Assembly (NCBI GenBank): GCA_903885565.1
Contig: CAISJI010000222.1
Coordinates: 1-51,589 of the forward strand
Source: an uncultured Planctomycetaceae bacterium
Lineage (GTDB): Bacteria; Planctomycetota; Planctomycetia; Pirellulales; UBA1268
Direction of reading: 5' to 3'
DNA length: 51,589 nucleotides
The notes below the pieces were generated by a model, which was given only the letters and a program-made list of their open reading frames with translations, did not search any database and was not told the origin of the DNA. Both the position numbers and the translations under genes were made by a program. This document shows, one piece after another, positions 31,455 to 43,034 of the stretch (positions within the stretch are counted from its first letter, which is position 1; every line of letters starts with the position of its first letter).

Positions 31455-33074
31455 ATGGCAGTCGTCACCGTTGACGGAAAAGATATCGAGATCGGAGCCA
31501 CCGAGCGCCTCAACTGCATTGAGGTGGCGCGCCGGGCTGGCGTGGAGATTCCGCACTATTGCTGGCATCCCGGGCTCTCCGTGGTGGCCAGTTGTCGGAT
31601 GTGCCTCATTGAAACCGGCACGCGCGACCCGGCCACCGGCAAAGTGACGATGATGCCCAAGCTGGTTCCGGGCTGCCAGACGCCCGCCAAGGATGGCACC
31701 GTGATCGTCACCGAAAGCGCGCTGGTCAAGGAGAGCCGGGCTCGGGTCGAGGAGGCCCTCCTGATCGATCATCCGATCGACTGCCCGATCTGCGATAAAG
31801 CGGGGGAATGCCTGCTGCAGGACTACCACTTCGAACATGGGCAGGCCGAGCGCCGGGCCGATATCCACGCTTTCCACAGCCGCCGCCGCGATGTGGGGCC
31901 GACTGTCACGCTCTTCGTTGATCGCTGCATCATGTGCACCCGCTGCGTGCGGTTTGCCCGGGAGGTGTCGGGAACGAGCGAACTGATGGTGATCAATCGG
32001 GGAGCCAAAGAGGAGATCGATGTCTTCCCCGGTTTCCCCCTCGACAACAAACTCTCCGGTAACGTCGTCGACCTCTGTCCGGTGGGGGCCTTGGGCGACA
32101 AGGACTTCCTCTACCAGCAGCGGGTCTGGTTTCTGAAGCGCGAGGCGAATGTATGCGGCGGCTGTGCCACCGGCTGCTCAATAACCACCGAACACAATCA
32201 GGATTCTGTCTACCGCCTCAAGCCGCGTGAGAATCCCCACGTCAATAAGTGGTGGATGTGCGACGACGGCCGTTACGGCTGGCACCATCTGCACGATTCC
32301 TCCCGGCTGCTTGCGGCCGAGCATCGGTCGGCGGCGGGATCGACCCGGCAGACCATCGAGTGGCCCGATGTCGTGACGCGGCTGCGCGACGATCTCAAGG
32401 GGGCGGGCTCTCTGGCGGTGGCTGTGTCTCCGATGCTGACGCTGGAGGAGGCATGGATGCTCTGTGCCGTGGCCCGCTCGATCGACCCGCAGGCATTTCT
32501 GGCTGTCGGGCATGTGCCGACACGCGGCGCCGACGAATCGTTCCCCGGCGGATTTACGATCCGGGCTGAGAAATGCCCCAACCGGCTCGGAGTCGAGGCG
32601 GTGGTTTCCCTGTTCGACCAGCCGCTCCACTCCTGGAACGATCTGCTGGAGCATGTGCGGGCCGGTCGGACAACTGCCGCCTGGATCACAGCAGGGCATC
32701 CCGAGCCCTGGATCGATGCAGCCACCGCGGCGACGTTTGCCGACCTCAAGTGCCTTGTCGTGCAGGATCTGTTCGATTCACCGCTGGCACAACTGGCCAC
32801 CTGGCGACTGCCGGCAGCCGGGTTTGCCGAACGGGCCGGCACCTGGGTCAACGCCGGCCACCGGGCGCAGAGCTTTGAGCAGGCAATTCGGGCCCCGGCT
32901 GGCGTGTGGCCAGAGGGCCGGCTGTTCTGGAACATGCTGGGACGGCGTGGGCTCTACGACCCCGTCGCGGTGCGGCAGCAGATTGCCGAATCCTCGGCGA
33001 CGCTGGCGGCACTGGCTGGTGAGATGCCCGCCACGGGCGTCGATCTGCGGCTGCAACAACTGGCGGGAGCATGA
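31455..33074 (+). CDS. nuoG: NADH-quinone oxidoreductase subunit G (short form)
   Basis: This 539-residue subunit has an N-terminal [2Fe-2S] domain (Cys36, Cys47, Cys50, Cys64 in HYCWHPG, SCRMC and PGCQTP). A His/Cys cluster follows in HPIDCPICDKAGECLLQ, then CIMCTRCVRFAREVSG and LCPVGAL, then CGGCATGCSI. The molybdopterin-type C-terminal domain is present but short, since many NuoG have 680-900 residues. I chose the ATG at 31455 after GGGGAT; an in-frame ATG at 31440 has no ribosome site. nuoH overlaps its stop. Confidence 0.95.
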   Translation: MAVVTVDGKDIEIGATERLNCIEVARRAGVEIPHYCWHPGLSVVASCRMCLIETGTRDPATGKVTMMPKLVPGCQTPAKDGTVIVTESALVKESRARVEEALLIDHPIDCPICDKAGECLLQDYHFEHGQAERRADIHAFHSRRRDVGPTVTLFVDRCIMCTRCVRFAREVSGTSELMVINRGAKEEIDVFPGFPLDNKLSGNVVDLCPVGALGDKDFLYQQRVWFLKREANVCGGCATGCSITTEHNQDSVYRLKPRENPHVNKWWMCDDGRYGWHHLHDSSRLLAAEHRSAAGSTRQTIEWPDVVTRLRDDLKGAGSLAVAVSPMLTLEEAWMLCAVARSIDPQAFLAVGHVPTRGADESFPGGFTIRAEKCPNRLGVEAVVSLFDQPLHSWNDLLEHVRAGRTTAAWITAGHPEPWIDAATAATFADLKCLVVQDLFDSPLAQLATWRLPAAGFAERAGTWVNAGHRAQSFEQAIRAPAGVWPEGRLFWNMLGRRGLYDPVAVRQQIAESSATLAALAGEMPATGVDLRLQQLAGA

Positions 33075-34366
33075 GCATGAGCGACTTCCTTCCTTCCCCC
33101 CTGACGCTGGCAGCCCTGGTCAAAATCGGCCTTTTGGTCGGTGGCCTGATGACCGCGGCGGCGTACCTCGTCCTTCTGGAACGCTGGATCGCCGCCTGGG
33201 TACAGGATCGGCGCGGCCCCAACCGCGTCGGCATTCCCTTCACGAAGATCAGCCTCTTCGGCCTGGGCCAGCCGTTGGCCGACGGCCTGAAGATCATTCT
33301 CAAGGAAGACTTCACTCCGAAACACGTCGACAAGATCCTCTACAACGCGGCGCCGCTGGTGATTCTCGCCGCCTCGCTGGCGATCTTTGCCGCGATCCCC
33401 TTCGGCAGCGTTTTGCCGCCGCTGAACATCCCCGGCCTCCCCGATCCGGTGCCCTTTCTCGTTGCCCCCGGGCTCGACGTTGGCGTGCTGTGGGTGTTTG
33501 CCCTGTCCAGCATTGCCGTTTACGGCGTGTTGCTCGGTGGCTGGGCGAGCAACAACAAGTATGGATTCCTGGGAGGCCTGCGGAGCAGCGCCCAGTTGGT
33601 GGCCTATGAAATTCCGCTGGGGCTGGGGCTATTGGGAGTGGTGCTCGCCGCCGGCAGTCTGAAGCTCGACGCCATCATGAATGCCCAGGCTGAGTCGGGA
33701 GTCTGGTACTGCATGGCGCAGCCACTGGGATTCCTCGTTTTCTTTGTGGCGAGTTTCGCCGAGGCTGCCCGCCTTCCCTTCGATCTCCCCGAGGCCGAGC
33801 AGGAACTGGTGGGGGGCTATCACACCGAATACTCCGGCATCCGCCTGCTGCTGTTTCTCGTGTCGGAATTTCTCCACATGATCACCGCCGCGTTTTTGAT
33901 CGTGATCATGTTTCTCGGCGGCTGGCACTTCTGGGGCATCACCGGCTCGAGTCAGCAGATCACCTGGCTGGAGGCCCTGCTCCGCTTTGGGATCTTGAGC
34001 GCGAAGATCCTCGCGGTGATCGTGTTTTTCATGCTGGTGCGGTGGAGCTGGCCGCGGTTCCGCTTCGATCAGCTGATGAACCTCGCCTGGAAGGTGATGC
34101 TGCCGCTGGGACTGGCGAATCTCGTCACGGTCGCCGCCGTGGAGGAATTTCGGCCGCAGTTCACTGAAGCGCTGGGCGCCACAACCGCTGGCTGGCTCGC
34201 CATTGCTGTGCCCTGGGTGGTGTTCTTTGTCGGCTGGATTCTGGCTGGAATCCTCACCCCTTCCGGCACCGACAACCGACCGATCCGCGCCCACGATCCT
34301 CTCGACATTGAACGCGGCATCCGGGAACACGATCTGGCTGAAACCGAACTGGCAGGCACACGATGA
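33071..34366 (+). CDS. nuoH: NADH-quinone oxidoreductase subunit H
   Basis: This 431-residue membrane subunit forms part of the quinone tunnel. LERWIAAWVQDRRGPNRVG, FGLGQPLADGLKIILKED and SFAEAARLPFDLPEAEQELV followed by GGYHTEYSG are canonical. It has about eight helices plus a charged C-terminal tail of about 40 residues. It overlaps nuoG by ATGA. A second ATG two codons in could serve equally. Confidence 0.96.
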   Translation: MSMSDFLPSPLTLAALVKIGLLVGGLMTAAAYLVLLERWIAAWVQDRRGPNRVGIPFTKISLFGLGQPLADGLKIILKEDFTPKHVDKILYNAAPLVILAASLAIFAAIPFGSVLPPLNIPGLPDPVPFLVAPGLDVGVLWVFALSSIAVYGVLLGGWASNNKYGFLGGLRSSAQLVAYEIPLGLGLLGVVLAAGSLKLDAIMNAQAESGVWYCMAQPLGFLVFFVASFAEAARLPFDLPEAEQELVGGYHTEYSGIRLLLFLVSEFLHMITAAFLIVIMFLGGWHFWGITGSSQQITWLEALLRFGILSAKILAVIVFFMLVRWSWPRFRFDQLMNLAWKVMLPLGLANLVTVAAVEEFRPQFTEALGATTAGWLAIAVPWVVFFVGWILAGILTPSGTDNRPIRAHDPLDIERGIREHDLAETELAGTR

Positions 34367-34926
34367 AATCAACCGATCCGTGCGTGACATGGCTGGAAGA
34401 GACGCCGCTGGGGCTGGCTGAGCGGCTCTATCTACCGCTGTTTATTCAGGGGCTCACCACCACCGCCCGGCATCTGATCAGCCCGAAGGTGACCGTCAGC
34501 TATCCGGAAACCCGCCCCACGGTGGGCAATCCGCTGATCTACCGGGGCGTGCATCGTCTCAACCGGGATGATCAGGGGCGGGTGAAGTGCGTGGCCTGCT
34601 TCCTCTGCGCCACCGCCTGTCCCGCCCATTGCATCGACATCGTGGCCACCGAGAGCCCGTGGCCCGATCGCGAGAAGTATCCGGAGAGTTTTTCGATCGA
34701 CGAACTCCGCTGCATCTTCTGCGGCATGTGTGAAGAGGCCTGCCCGGTCGACGCCATCGAATTGACGAGCCTGCTCGATCTCACCGGCAAGAGCCGCGAG
34801 GAGATGATCTTCGACAAGGAAAAGCTGCTCAGCGTGTACGACATCACGAAGGATGCCGAACCGATGAAGTCGAAGGGGATGGATACCGGCCACGCCTCCC
34901 CTGCCGACCTGGGAGGACGCCCGTAA
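34363..34926 (+). CDS. nuoI: NADH-quinone oxidoreductase subunit I
   Basis: This 187-residue subunit holds two [4Fe-4S] clusters in CVACFLCATACP and CIFCGMCEEACP, the ferredoxin-type CxxCxxCxxxCP pairs. The segment KVTVSYPETRPTVG precedes them. A C-terminal tail of about 40 residues follows. The start overlaps nuoH by ATGA and the stop overlaps nuoJ by one base (TAATG). Confidence 0.97.
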   Translation: MKSTDPCVTWLEETPLGLAERLYLPLFIQGLTTTARHLISPKVTVSYPETRPTVGNPLIYRGVHRLNRDDQGRVKCVACFLCATACPAHCIDIVATESPWPDREKYPESFSIDELRCIFCGMCEEACPVDAIELTSLLDLTGKSREEMIFDKEKLLSVYDITKDAEPMKSKGMDTGHASPADLGGRP

Positions 34927-35714
34927 TGTTTGGTTCCGATCCCACTTCCGCCGGCACTCTCCTCGCCGCGGGGGTCACCTCTGCGGCAGTCAGTCTCTGG
35001 CTGCTTTTGCCGCGTGGCACACAGTCTCCTGCCTCGATGCGGCTGGGAACAGTGCTCGGCCTGCTGGCGCTGGCAGCCTTTGTGGCCACTGGCCAACGGC
35101 TGGGCAGCATCGGCGAGGAAGCGGTCTTTCTGATCGTGTCGCTCGTGGCGGTGGTGGCGGGGGCCGCCACGATTGTCACGCGATCGCCGGTCTATTCGGC
35201 CATCTGGTTTGCCCTGGCTCTGGCCGGGGTGGCCGGCGTGCTGCTGGTGCTGGGTGCCCAGTTTCTCGGAGTGGCCACGATCGTGGTCTACGCCGGTGCG
35301 ATCCTCGTGATGTTTCTGTTTGTGCTCATGCTCGCGCAGCCCTCAGGGATGGCCCCGTACGATCGCGTCTCGAGCGAACCGCTCCTCTCCGCCGTGGCAG
35401 GGGCTGTGCTGCTGGGATTGCTGACGCTGTCGATCGGCAGGCTCACGGCCGAGCCGGCTGCCTGCTGCAACACCCCCTCCCGCGCGGCGGCAATGGCTGA
35501 TGCCGCTCCTGTCGCCCCCGCTGCCGCAGATGTGGCCAAGGCAGACCGGATGGAGAGCGATCAGGTCGCCCGCCTGGGAGCTGAACTCTTTGGCCGGCAT
35601 CTGCTCGCCGTGGAGGTTGCCGGAGTGCTGCTGCTGGCGTCTCTGGTGGGGGCCATCGCCGTTGTCTCGCGTGGTGAAGCCGCCGCTGCGTCCGAGGGGA
35701 GATTCAGCCGATGA
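34926..35714 (+). CDS. nuoJ: NADH-quinone oxidoreductase subunit J
   Basis: This 262-residue membrane protein contains the conserved SPVYSAIWFALALAGVAGVL, FLGVATIVVYAGAILVMFLF and a final hydrophobic helix LLAVEVAGVLLLASLVGAIA. The loop between helices four and five is a long Ala/Pro-rich insertion (about residues 175-215). It starts on the stop of nuoI, and nuoK overlaps its end by ATGA. Confidence 0.94.
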   Translation: MFGSDPTSAGTLLAAGVTSAAVSLWLLLPRGTQSPASMRLGTVLGLLALAAFVATGQRLGSIGEEAVFLIVSLVAVVAGAATIVTRSPVYSAIWFALALAGVAGVLLVLGAQFLGVATIVVYAGAILVMFLFVLMLAQPSGMAPYDRVSSEPLLSAVAGAVLLGLLTLSIGRLTAEPAACCNTPSRAAAMADAAPVAPAAADVAKADRMESDQVARLGAELFGRHLLAVEVAGVLLLASLVGAIAVVSRGEAAAASEGRFSR

Positions 35715-36154
35715 TGTCGCTGCCGATGCTGCACAATGCGCTCTTGGTGGGGGCCATGCTCTTTTCACTGGGCCTGGTCGGCATCCTCACCCGCCGCAAT
35801 CTGATCGTGATGTTCCTCTGCGCCGAATTGATGCTGCAGGGGGTGTCGGTGAGCTTGGTCGCCTGGAGCCGCTACCACGGCGACTGGGGCGGGCAGGTGC
35901 TGGTGATCTTCGTGCTCACGGTGGCGGCCTGCGAAGCGGCCGTGGCGCTGGTGTTTGTCTTGCAGGCCTTCGCACGCACGGGGCGACTCGATGCCGCTGC
36001 CTGGCAGACGCTTCGTGAGGCAACCCTGCCGCGCGTGATGGATAGCAAGCTTCCGGCCGATGACACGCTCGCTCCTTCCTGGCCCACGCTCTCCCCGGCA
36101 GGCGTCCTCCCCCCGGGCGATCCCCAGGAATCACTCCAACGGGAACATGTGTAG
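35711..36154 (+). CDS. nuoK: NADH-quinone oxidoreductase subunit K with C-terminal extension
   Basis: This 147-residue protein has the three NuoK helices: LLVGAMLFSLGLVGILTRRN, LIVMFLCAELMLQGVSVSLV with the conserved Glu, and a third helix ending VAACEAAVALVFVLQAFA with the second Glu. Typical NuoK has about 100 residues. The extra 45 at the C-terminus are soluble and Pro-rich, and I see no similarity. It overlaps nuoJ by ATGA. Confidence 0.95.
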   Translation: MMSLPMLHNALLVGAMLFSLGLVGILTRRNLIVMFLCAELMLQGVSVSLVAWSRYHGDWGGQVLVIFVLTVAACEAAVALVFVLQAFARTGRLDAAAWQTLREATLPRVMDSKLPADDTLAPSWPTLSPAGVLPPGDPQESLQREHV

Positions 36155-36199
36155 CCCGCTCTACGGCCTCAGCCGTCTCCCCCCACACTCGACTCATCC

Positions 36200-38386
<2,187 letters not shown>

Positions 38387-38440
38387 CGCCCTCGCCTCCT
38401 CCCACCCACCGGCACACCCGAAACACGGAACACCACGACC

Positions 38441-40216
38441 ATGAATCTCCTCTCCCCCGGCACCCACCTGCTCCTCACCATCGCCTTGCCCCTGATCGGG
38501 GCAGTGGTGCTGTGGCTGCTCGGTTCGCGGGGAGTGCAGGCGGTGCGCCAAAGTGCCACGGTGACTGCCGTGCTCACGCTGGTCAGTGCCGCTTGGCTGA
38601 TCCTGCGGTATCTGGGGAGCACCGCCGCCGCGGCTGGAGCGCCCTATGCGGTGGTCGAGGCCCCCTGGCTGGTCGACGGGCTGTTCGACGTGCGGTTGTC
38701 GCTGGGGCTCGACGGCCTGTCGCTCTGGCTGTTTGGCCTCTCAGCCCTCCTCTCGCTGACGGCGGTGCTGGTGAGTTGGGAGGCGATTCAGGAGAAGCCG
38801 GTCGGCTTCTATGTGCTGCTGCTCTTGCTCGAGGCGGCGATGCTGGGAGTTTTTGCCGCACGCGATGTGATCCTGTTCTATGTGTTCTTCGAATTCACGC
38901 TCGTGCCGCTCTTTTTCCTGATCGGTATCTGGGGCCACGATGAGCGGCGGAAGGCTGCCGTGAAGTTTTTCCTCTACACGCTCGCTGGCAGCGTGCTGGC
39001 ATTTCTGGGGCTGCTGACGATCGTCCTCTGGAACGCCTCCCACACCGGGAAAGTCACGTTCGATATCGCGGCCCTCACCGCCGGTATGGCGGCCCATCCT
39101 TTGCCGATGAATGCGGAAGGGGGCTGGCTGCAGATGCTGGTGTTTCTGGCGCTGTTTGCCGGGTTCGCCATCAAGGTGCCAATCGTTCCCTTCCACACCT
39201 GGCTGCCCCTGGCCCACGTCGAAGCCCCCACCGGCGGCAGCGTCGATTTGGCTGGCGTGCTCCTGAAGATCGGCATCTACGGATTTCTGCGGTTTTCGCT
39301 CCCGATGCTGCCGGATGCCACGGCTGTCGCGGCGCCATGGATCTTTGGGCTGGGCGTGGTCGGCATTCTCTATGGAGCGCTGGTGGCTCTGGTCCAAACC
39401 GATCTCAAGCGGCTCATTGCGTATTCATCGGTGAGCCACATGGGCTATTGCGTGATGGGGTTGTTCGCCCTGGAACCGGTGGCGGTTGAGGGGGCGACGC
39501 TGCAGTTGATCAACCACGGCCTGTCGGCCGCCGGGCTGTTTGCCTTGGTGGGGATGATCTACGAGCGTTTCCACACCCGATCGATCGCCAACCTCGGCGG
39601 CATCGCCGCGCGGGCCCCGTGGCTTACGGTGCTCTTCATGCTCTTCACCTTCTCCAGCATCGGCCTGCCGGGGCTCAACGGATTTGTCGGCGAATTCATG
39701 ATCCTGGCCGGATCATTCCAACGGGCCTGGTCGGGCGTCGCTCCAGTGTGGCAGACGGCCTATATGGTGATGGCCGTATCGGCAGTGGTGGGCGTGGTGC
39801 TCGGCGCCTGGTACATGCTGTGGGCCGTGGAGCGGGTCTTCTTTGGCGGGTCGCGGGAACCACCACGGGGCGCAGGGCATGCCCACGATCATTCTGCTGC
39901 GGCCCACGGGGCTGGCGGGACGCACGATGCCGGTGGGCATGATGGGCACGCCAGTCATGGCCACGGTGCTCCGCAGGTGGCCGCCGATCTCGATCTCCAC
40001 TGGTATGAAACGGCCGCACTTGTACCGCTGGCAGTGTTTGTGCTGTGGATCGGCCTGATGCCTGACACATTTCTGAAACCCTCCGCAGGGGCCGTTCGCG
40101 CCGCTGCCCGGCCCAGCGCTGATGCGTTTGCCGCCAGGATGGAGTCTCTTACCGTTCCGCTGCCGGGCAATCCCGCCACCGACACCCTCACCGCCAGAGT
40201 TGTTCCACTCCCATGA
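38441..40216 (+). CDS. nuoM: NADH-quinone oxidoreductase subunit M with His-rich loop
   Basis: This 591-residue antiporter-like subunit has about 14 helices. FYVFFEFTLVPLFFLIGIWG, KVPIVPFHTWLPLAHVEAPT with GGSVDLAGVLLKIGIYG, and AYSSVSHMGYCVMGLFA are canonical. Near the C-terminus an insertion of about 40 residues is very rich in His and Gly (GAGHAHDHSAAAHGAGG, then GGHDGHASHGHGAP), lying in the loop before the last helix. It is absent from usual NuoM. nuoN overlaps its stop by ATGA. Confidence 0.95.
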   Translation: MNLLSPGTHLLLTIALPLIGAVVLWLLGSRGVQAVRQSATVTAVLTLVSAAWLILRYLGSTAAAAGAPYAVVEAPWLVDGLFDVRLSLGLDGLSLWLFGLSALLSLTAVLVSWEAIQEKPVGFYVLLLLLEAAMLGVFAARDVILFYVFFEFTLVPLFFLIGIWGHDERRKAAVKFFLYTLAGSVLAFLGLLTIVLWNASHTGKVTFDIAALTAGMAAHPLPMNAEGGWLQMLVFLALFAGFAIKVPIVPFHTWLPLAHVEAPTGGSVDLAGVLLKIGIYGFLRFSLPMLPDATAVAAPWIFGLGVVGILYGALVALVQTDLKRLIAYSSVSHMGYCVMGLFALEPVAVEGATLQLINHGLSAAGLFALVGMIYERFHTRSIANLGGIAARAPWLTVLFMLFTFSSIGLPGLNGFVGEFMILAGSFQRAWSGVAPVWQTAYMVMAVSAVVGVVLGAWYMLWAVERVFFGGSREPPRGAGHAHDHSAAAHGAGGTHDAGGHDGHASHGHGAPQVAADLDLHWYETAALVPLAVFVLWIGLMPDTFLKPSAGAVRAAARPSADAFAARMESLTVPLPGNPATDTLTARVVPLP

Positions 40217-41925
40217 CGACGTCCCTTGAAACCTTTCTGCTGATCGCCCCTGAGATCGCCCTCGTGGTGGCGGCGCTGGTCGTTTTCCTGGCCGGTGCCT
40301 TTGCCAACCTGCAGAGCGGCTGGCCCGTGGCCGTGGCGGGCATCGCGATTGCCATGTTCCTCTCCGGTGGCACGCCGGACGACGGCGGGACGGTCACCTC
40401 CGGACCGGTGTCGATCGACGGCTTTTCGCTCGGCGTGCGTTGGCTGGTGCTGGTTCTCGGCGGCATCCTGGCGCTGGTGCAATCGGGTGACACTTTCCGC
40501 ACGGCCACCAGCCGCTCTGGCACGGCTCTCCGCTGGGGTACCTGCGAGGAGGCGGGCACATTCCTGCTGCTGCTGGCCGGGCTGTCGCTGGTGGGAGTGG
40601 CCAACGATCTGGTGCTCCTGTTCGCGGGTCTGGAACTGGTGTCGATTCCCACCTACATCCTGCTGGCACTGAAGCGGATCGACGCCCGTGGCCAGGAGGC
40701 GAGCCTCAAATACTTTTTCCTGTCGCTGGTGGCCTCTGCACTGTTTCTCTATGCCTTGGTCTGCCTGTATGGCATTGGCGGTTCGACCAGTCTGGCCGAG
40801 ATCAGCGCCCGCCTGCGGTCTCCCGACGATCGGCTGGCCGGCATGGCGACGGTGCTGCTGCCTGTGGCACTCGGCATGGCCATGAGTGGCGCCGCCTTCC
40901 GGCTGGCGGCAGTGCCGATGCACTTCTACGCTCCCGATGTCTACGAGGGCACAAGCCCCGGCAATGCCGCGCTCCTCTCCACGCTGCCGAAGGTGGCAGG
41001 GATTGTCGTTCTCCTGCGACTGCTGGCCCTGGGCACAGGAGGAGCCTTCGGGATGGCCGGTGCGCAGGCTGCAGTCGCTGGCCCCGCCGCGACGGCCTAC
41101 ATGACGCTCTTTTGGCAACTCGCGGCGATCCTGGCGGGCTTGACGATGACCGTCGGCAATGTGATGGCCCTGCTGCAGACCAACCTGCGCCGGTTGCTGG
41201 CCTGTTCGTCGATCGCCCATGCGGGATACCTGCTGGTGGGAGTGGCCACTGCTGCGGCGGCCGACTCCGCCCTCTCTGGCCGCCTTGTTCCCGGAACAGA
41301 CACCTCCTGGACCAGCGGGCTGGGGGGCTCAAGCGCCACGCTCTTCTATCTGGCCACCTACGTGCTGGCCACGGCGGGGGTGTTTGCGGCGCTGACCTAC
41401 CTTGGGCATCGTTGGCCGGAATGGTCGGCCACGGCGGGATCCCGCCCCCCGCGTGAAGAGATCTCCACAGTCGACGATCTCAACGGGCTCTCCGGCACCA
41501 ACCCGGTCGCGGCCTGCTCAATCGCGCTGTTTCTTCTCAGCCTCGCCGGCATTCCACCGCTGCCGGGCTTCTGGGGCAAGCTCTCTCTGGCCATCACGGC
41601 GCTGGAGGTCGACTGGAACTCGAGCGCCACCTGGGGCAGTCGCCGGGCGGCCTTTCTGGCCTTGGCCATTCTGCTGGTCATCAACGCCGCCATCGCCGCG
41701 GCCTACTATCTGAGAATCATCGCCGCGATGTACTTCCGCTCAACGAAGCGTGGCGTGCAGGCCGACGGTGGCATTGCCGCCGGGTTGGCGATGCTCATCT
41801 GCATGGCTCTGCTCATTGTGGTGACTTTCCAACCGCGTGGTCTGTTCGCCGCCTCGTCACGGGCGGGCCGTGTGATTTCTGCCCCCACGGGCACTCTTGT
41901 AGCCCCACAGGTGGTTTCCCCATGA
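40213..41925 (+). CDS. nuoN: NADH-quinone oxidoreductase subunit N
   Basis: This 570-residue antiporter-like subunit has about 14 helices. LVLLFAGLELVSIPTYILLA, LKRIDARGQEASLKYFFLSL, AAVPMHFYAPDVYEGTSPGN and RLLACSSIAHAGYLLVGVAT are family hallmarks, followed by LFLLSLAGIPPLPGFWGKLS. The length is a little above the usual 480-500 because of loops in the middle. It completes the 14-subunit set. The Mrp gene overlaps its stop by ATGA. Confidence 0.95.
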   Translation: MTTSLETFLLIAPEIALVVAALVVFLAGAFANLQSGWPVAVAGIAIAMFLSGGTPDDGGTVTSGPVSIDGFSLGVRWLVLVLGGILALVQSGDTFRTATSRSGTALRWGTCEEAGTFLLLLAGLSLVGVANDLVLLFAGLELVSIPTYILLALKRIDARGQEASLKYFFLSLVASALFLYALVCLYGIGGSTSLAEISARLRSPDDRLAGMATVLLPVALGMAMSGAAFRLAAVPMHFYAPDVYEGTSPGNAALLSTLPKVAGIVVLLRLLALGTGGAFGMAGAQAAVAGPAATAYMTLFWQLAAILAGLTMTVGNVMALLQTNLRRLLACSSIAHAGYLLVGVATAAAADSALSGRLVPGTDTSWTSGLGGSSATLFYLATYVLATAGVFAALTYLGHRWPEWSATAGSRPPREEISTVDDLNGLSGTNPVAACSIALFLLSLAGIPPLPGFWGKLSLAITALEVDWNSSATWGSRRAAFLALAILLVINAAIAAAYYLRIIAAMYFRSTKRGVQADGGIAAGLAMLICMALLIVVTFQPRGLFAASSRAGRVISAPTGTLVAPQVVSP

Positions 41926-43010
41926 GTCAGTCGATCGATCGGTCCTCCATCACCGCTGTGCTGGCTGGGATTGCCGATCCAGAAACGGGTCGTCCGCTGA
42001 CTGAGATGGGGCAGGTGCAAGCAATCGACATCGGCACCGATTCCCTCGCCGTGCGCGTGGGGCTGACGACCCATTCGGCGCTGCTCTGGAACCAGACCAG
42101 AGGCCGGATCGAAGAACTGTTGCGGGCCCGTTTCCCGCAGGTGCCAAAAGTTTCGGTGACAGTTGCGCCCCACGACCGCCCACCGGGAAAGCTCGGCCAG
42201 ATCGGCCTCGAGGCGAAGAGCGTGATCGCGGTAGGCTCCGGCAAGGGAGGCGTCGGAAAGAGCACAATCGCCGCCTCGATTGCGATCGGCTTGGCGCGGG
42301 CCGGCAGCCGGGTGGGCCTGCTCGATGCCGACGTCTACGGCCCGAGCGTGCCGCATCTGCTCGGCCTTTCCGGCCGGCCGCAGATCGAAAATGGCAAGAT
42401 CATGCCGGCGCTTGCCGAGATTGGCAGCCAGCGGATGCCGGTGATGTCGATGGGATTTCTTGTCCCTCCGGGAGAAGCCGTTGTCTGGCGGGGTCCGATG
42501 CTGCACGGCGCGATCTCGCAGATGCTGCGTGATACCGCCTGGGGTCCGCTCGACTATCTCATCATCGACATGCCCCCCGGCACCGGCGACATCGCCCTGA
42601 CGCTTTCGCAGGTGCTGCCGCTCTCTGGTGCCGTCGTCGTCTGCACGCCCCAGGACGTCGCTCTGCTGGATGCCACCAAGGCCATCGCCATGTTCCGCAA
42701 GGTCAACATCCCGGTGCTCGGCATGGTGGAGAACATGAGCTTCTTCGTCTGCCCCGATACCCAGAAGCGCTACAACATCTTCGGCACCGGCGGCGCCCGG
42801 CGCACGGCGAGCGAACTCGACATACCCTTCCTCGGCGAGGTGCCCCTGCAGATTCCGATCCGCGAGCATGGCGACTCTGGCACAACCGCCGACAACTTCG
42901 CAGATCCGGCCTGCCGGGAATATCTGGAGGCCATCTGCACGCGTCTGGTGGGAAATCTGGCCGCCGCCCACGCGGTCCGCCCGCCACTCCCCTCGCTGCC
43001 GGTATTGTGA
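41922..43010 (+). CDS. Mrp/ApbC/Ind1-family Fe-S carrier P-loop ATPase
   Basis: This 362-residue protein has an N-terminal MIP18/DUF59-like domain (residues about 8-85), then a deviant Walker A GSGKGGVGKST (107-116 region). DADVYGPSVPHLLG, DYLIIDMPPGTGDIALTLSQ and the C-terminal ENMSFFVCPDTQKRYNIFG follow. Family members bind and transfer [4Fe-4S] clusters; the mitochondrial relative Ind1 (NUBPL) is required to assemble complex I. Here the start overlaps nuoN by ATGA, so it is made with complex I. The CxxC usual near the C-terminus reads CPDT, with the second Cys missing, a variation known in part of the family. Confidence 0.93.
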   Translation: MSQSIDRSSITAVLAGIADPETGRPLTEMGQVQAIDIGTDSLAVRVGLTTHSALLWNQTRGRIEELLRARFPQVPKVSVTVAPHDRPPGKLGQIGLEAKSVIAVGSGKGGVGKSTIAASIAIGLARAGSRVGLLDADVYGPSVPHLLGLSGRPQIENGKIMPALAEIGSQRMPVMSMGFLVPPGEAVVWRGPMLHGAISQMLRDTAWGPLDYLIIDMPPGTGDIALTLSQVLPLSGAVVVCTPQDVALLDATKAIAMFRKVNIPVLGMVENMSFFVCPDTQKRYNIFGTGGARRTASELDIPFLGEVPLQIPIREHGDSGTTADNFADPACREYLEAICTRLVGNLAAAHAVRPPLPSLPVL

Positions 43011-43034
43011 AGACTGCCAGCGTGCAGCGCGAAA

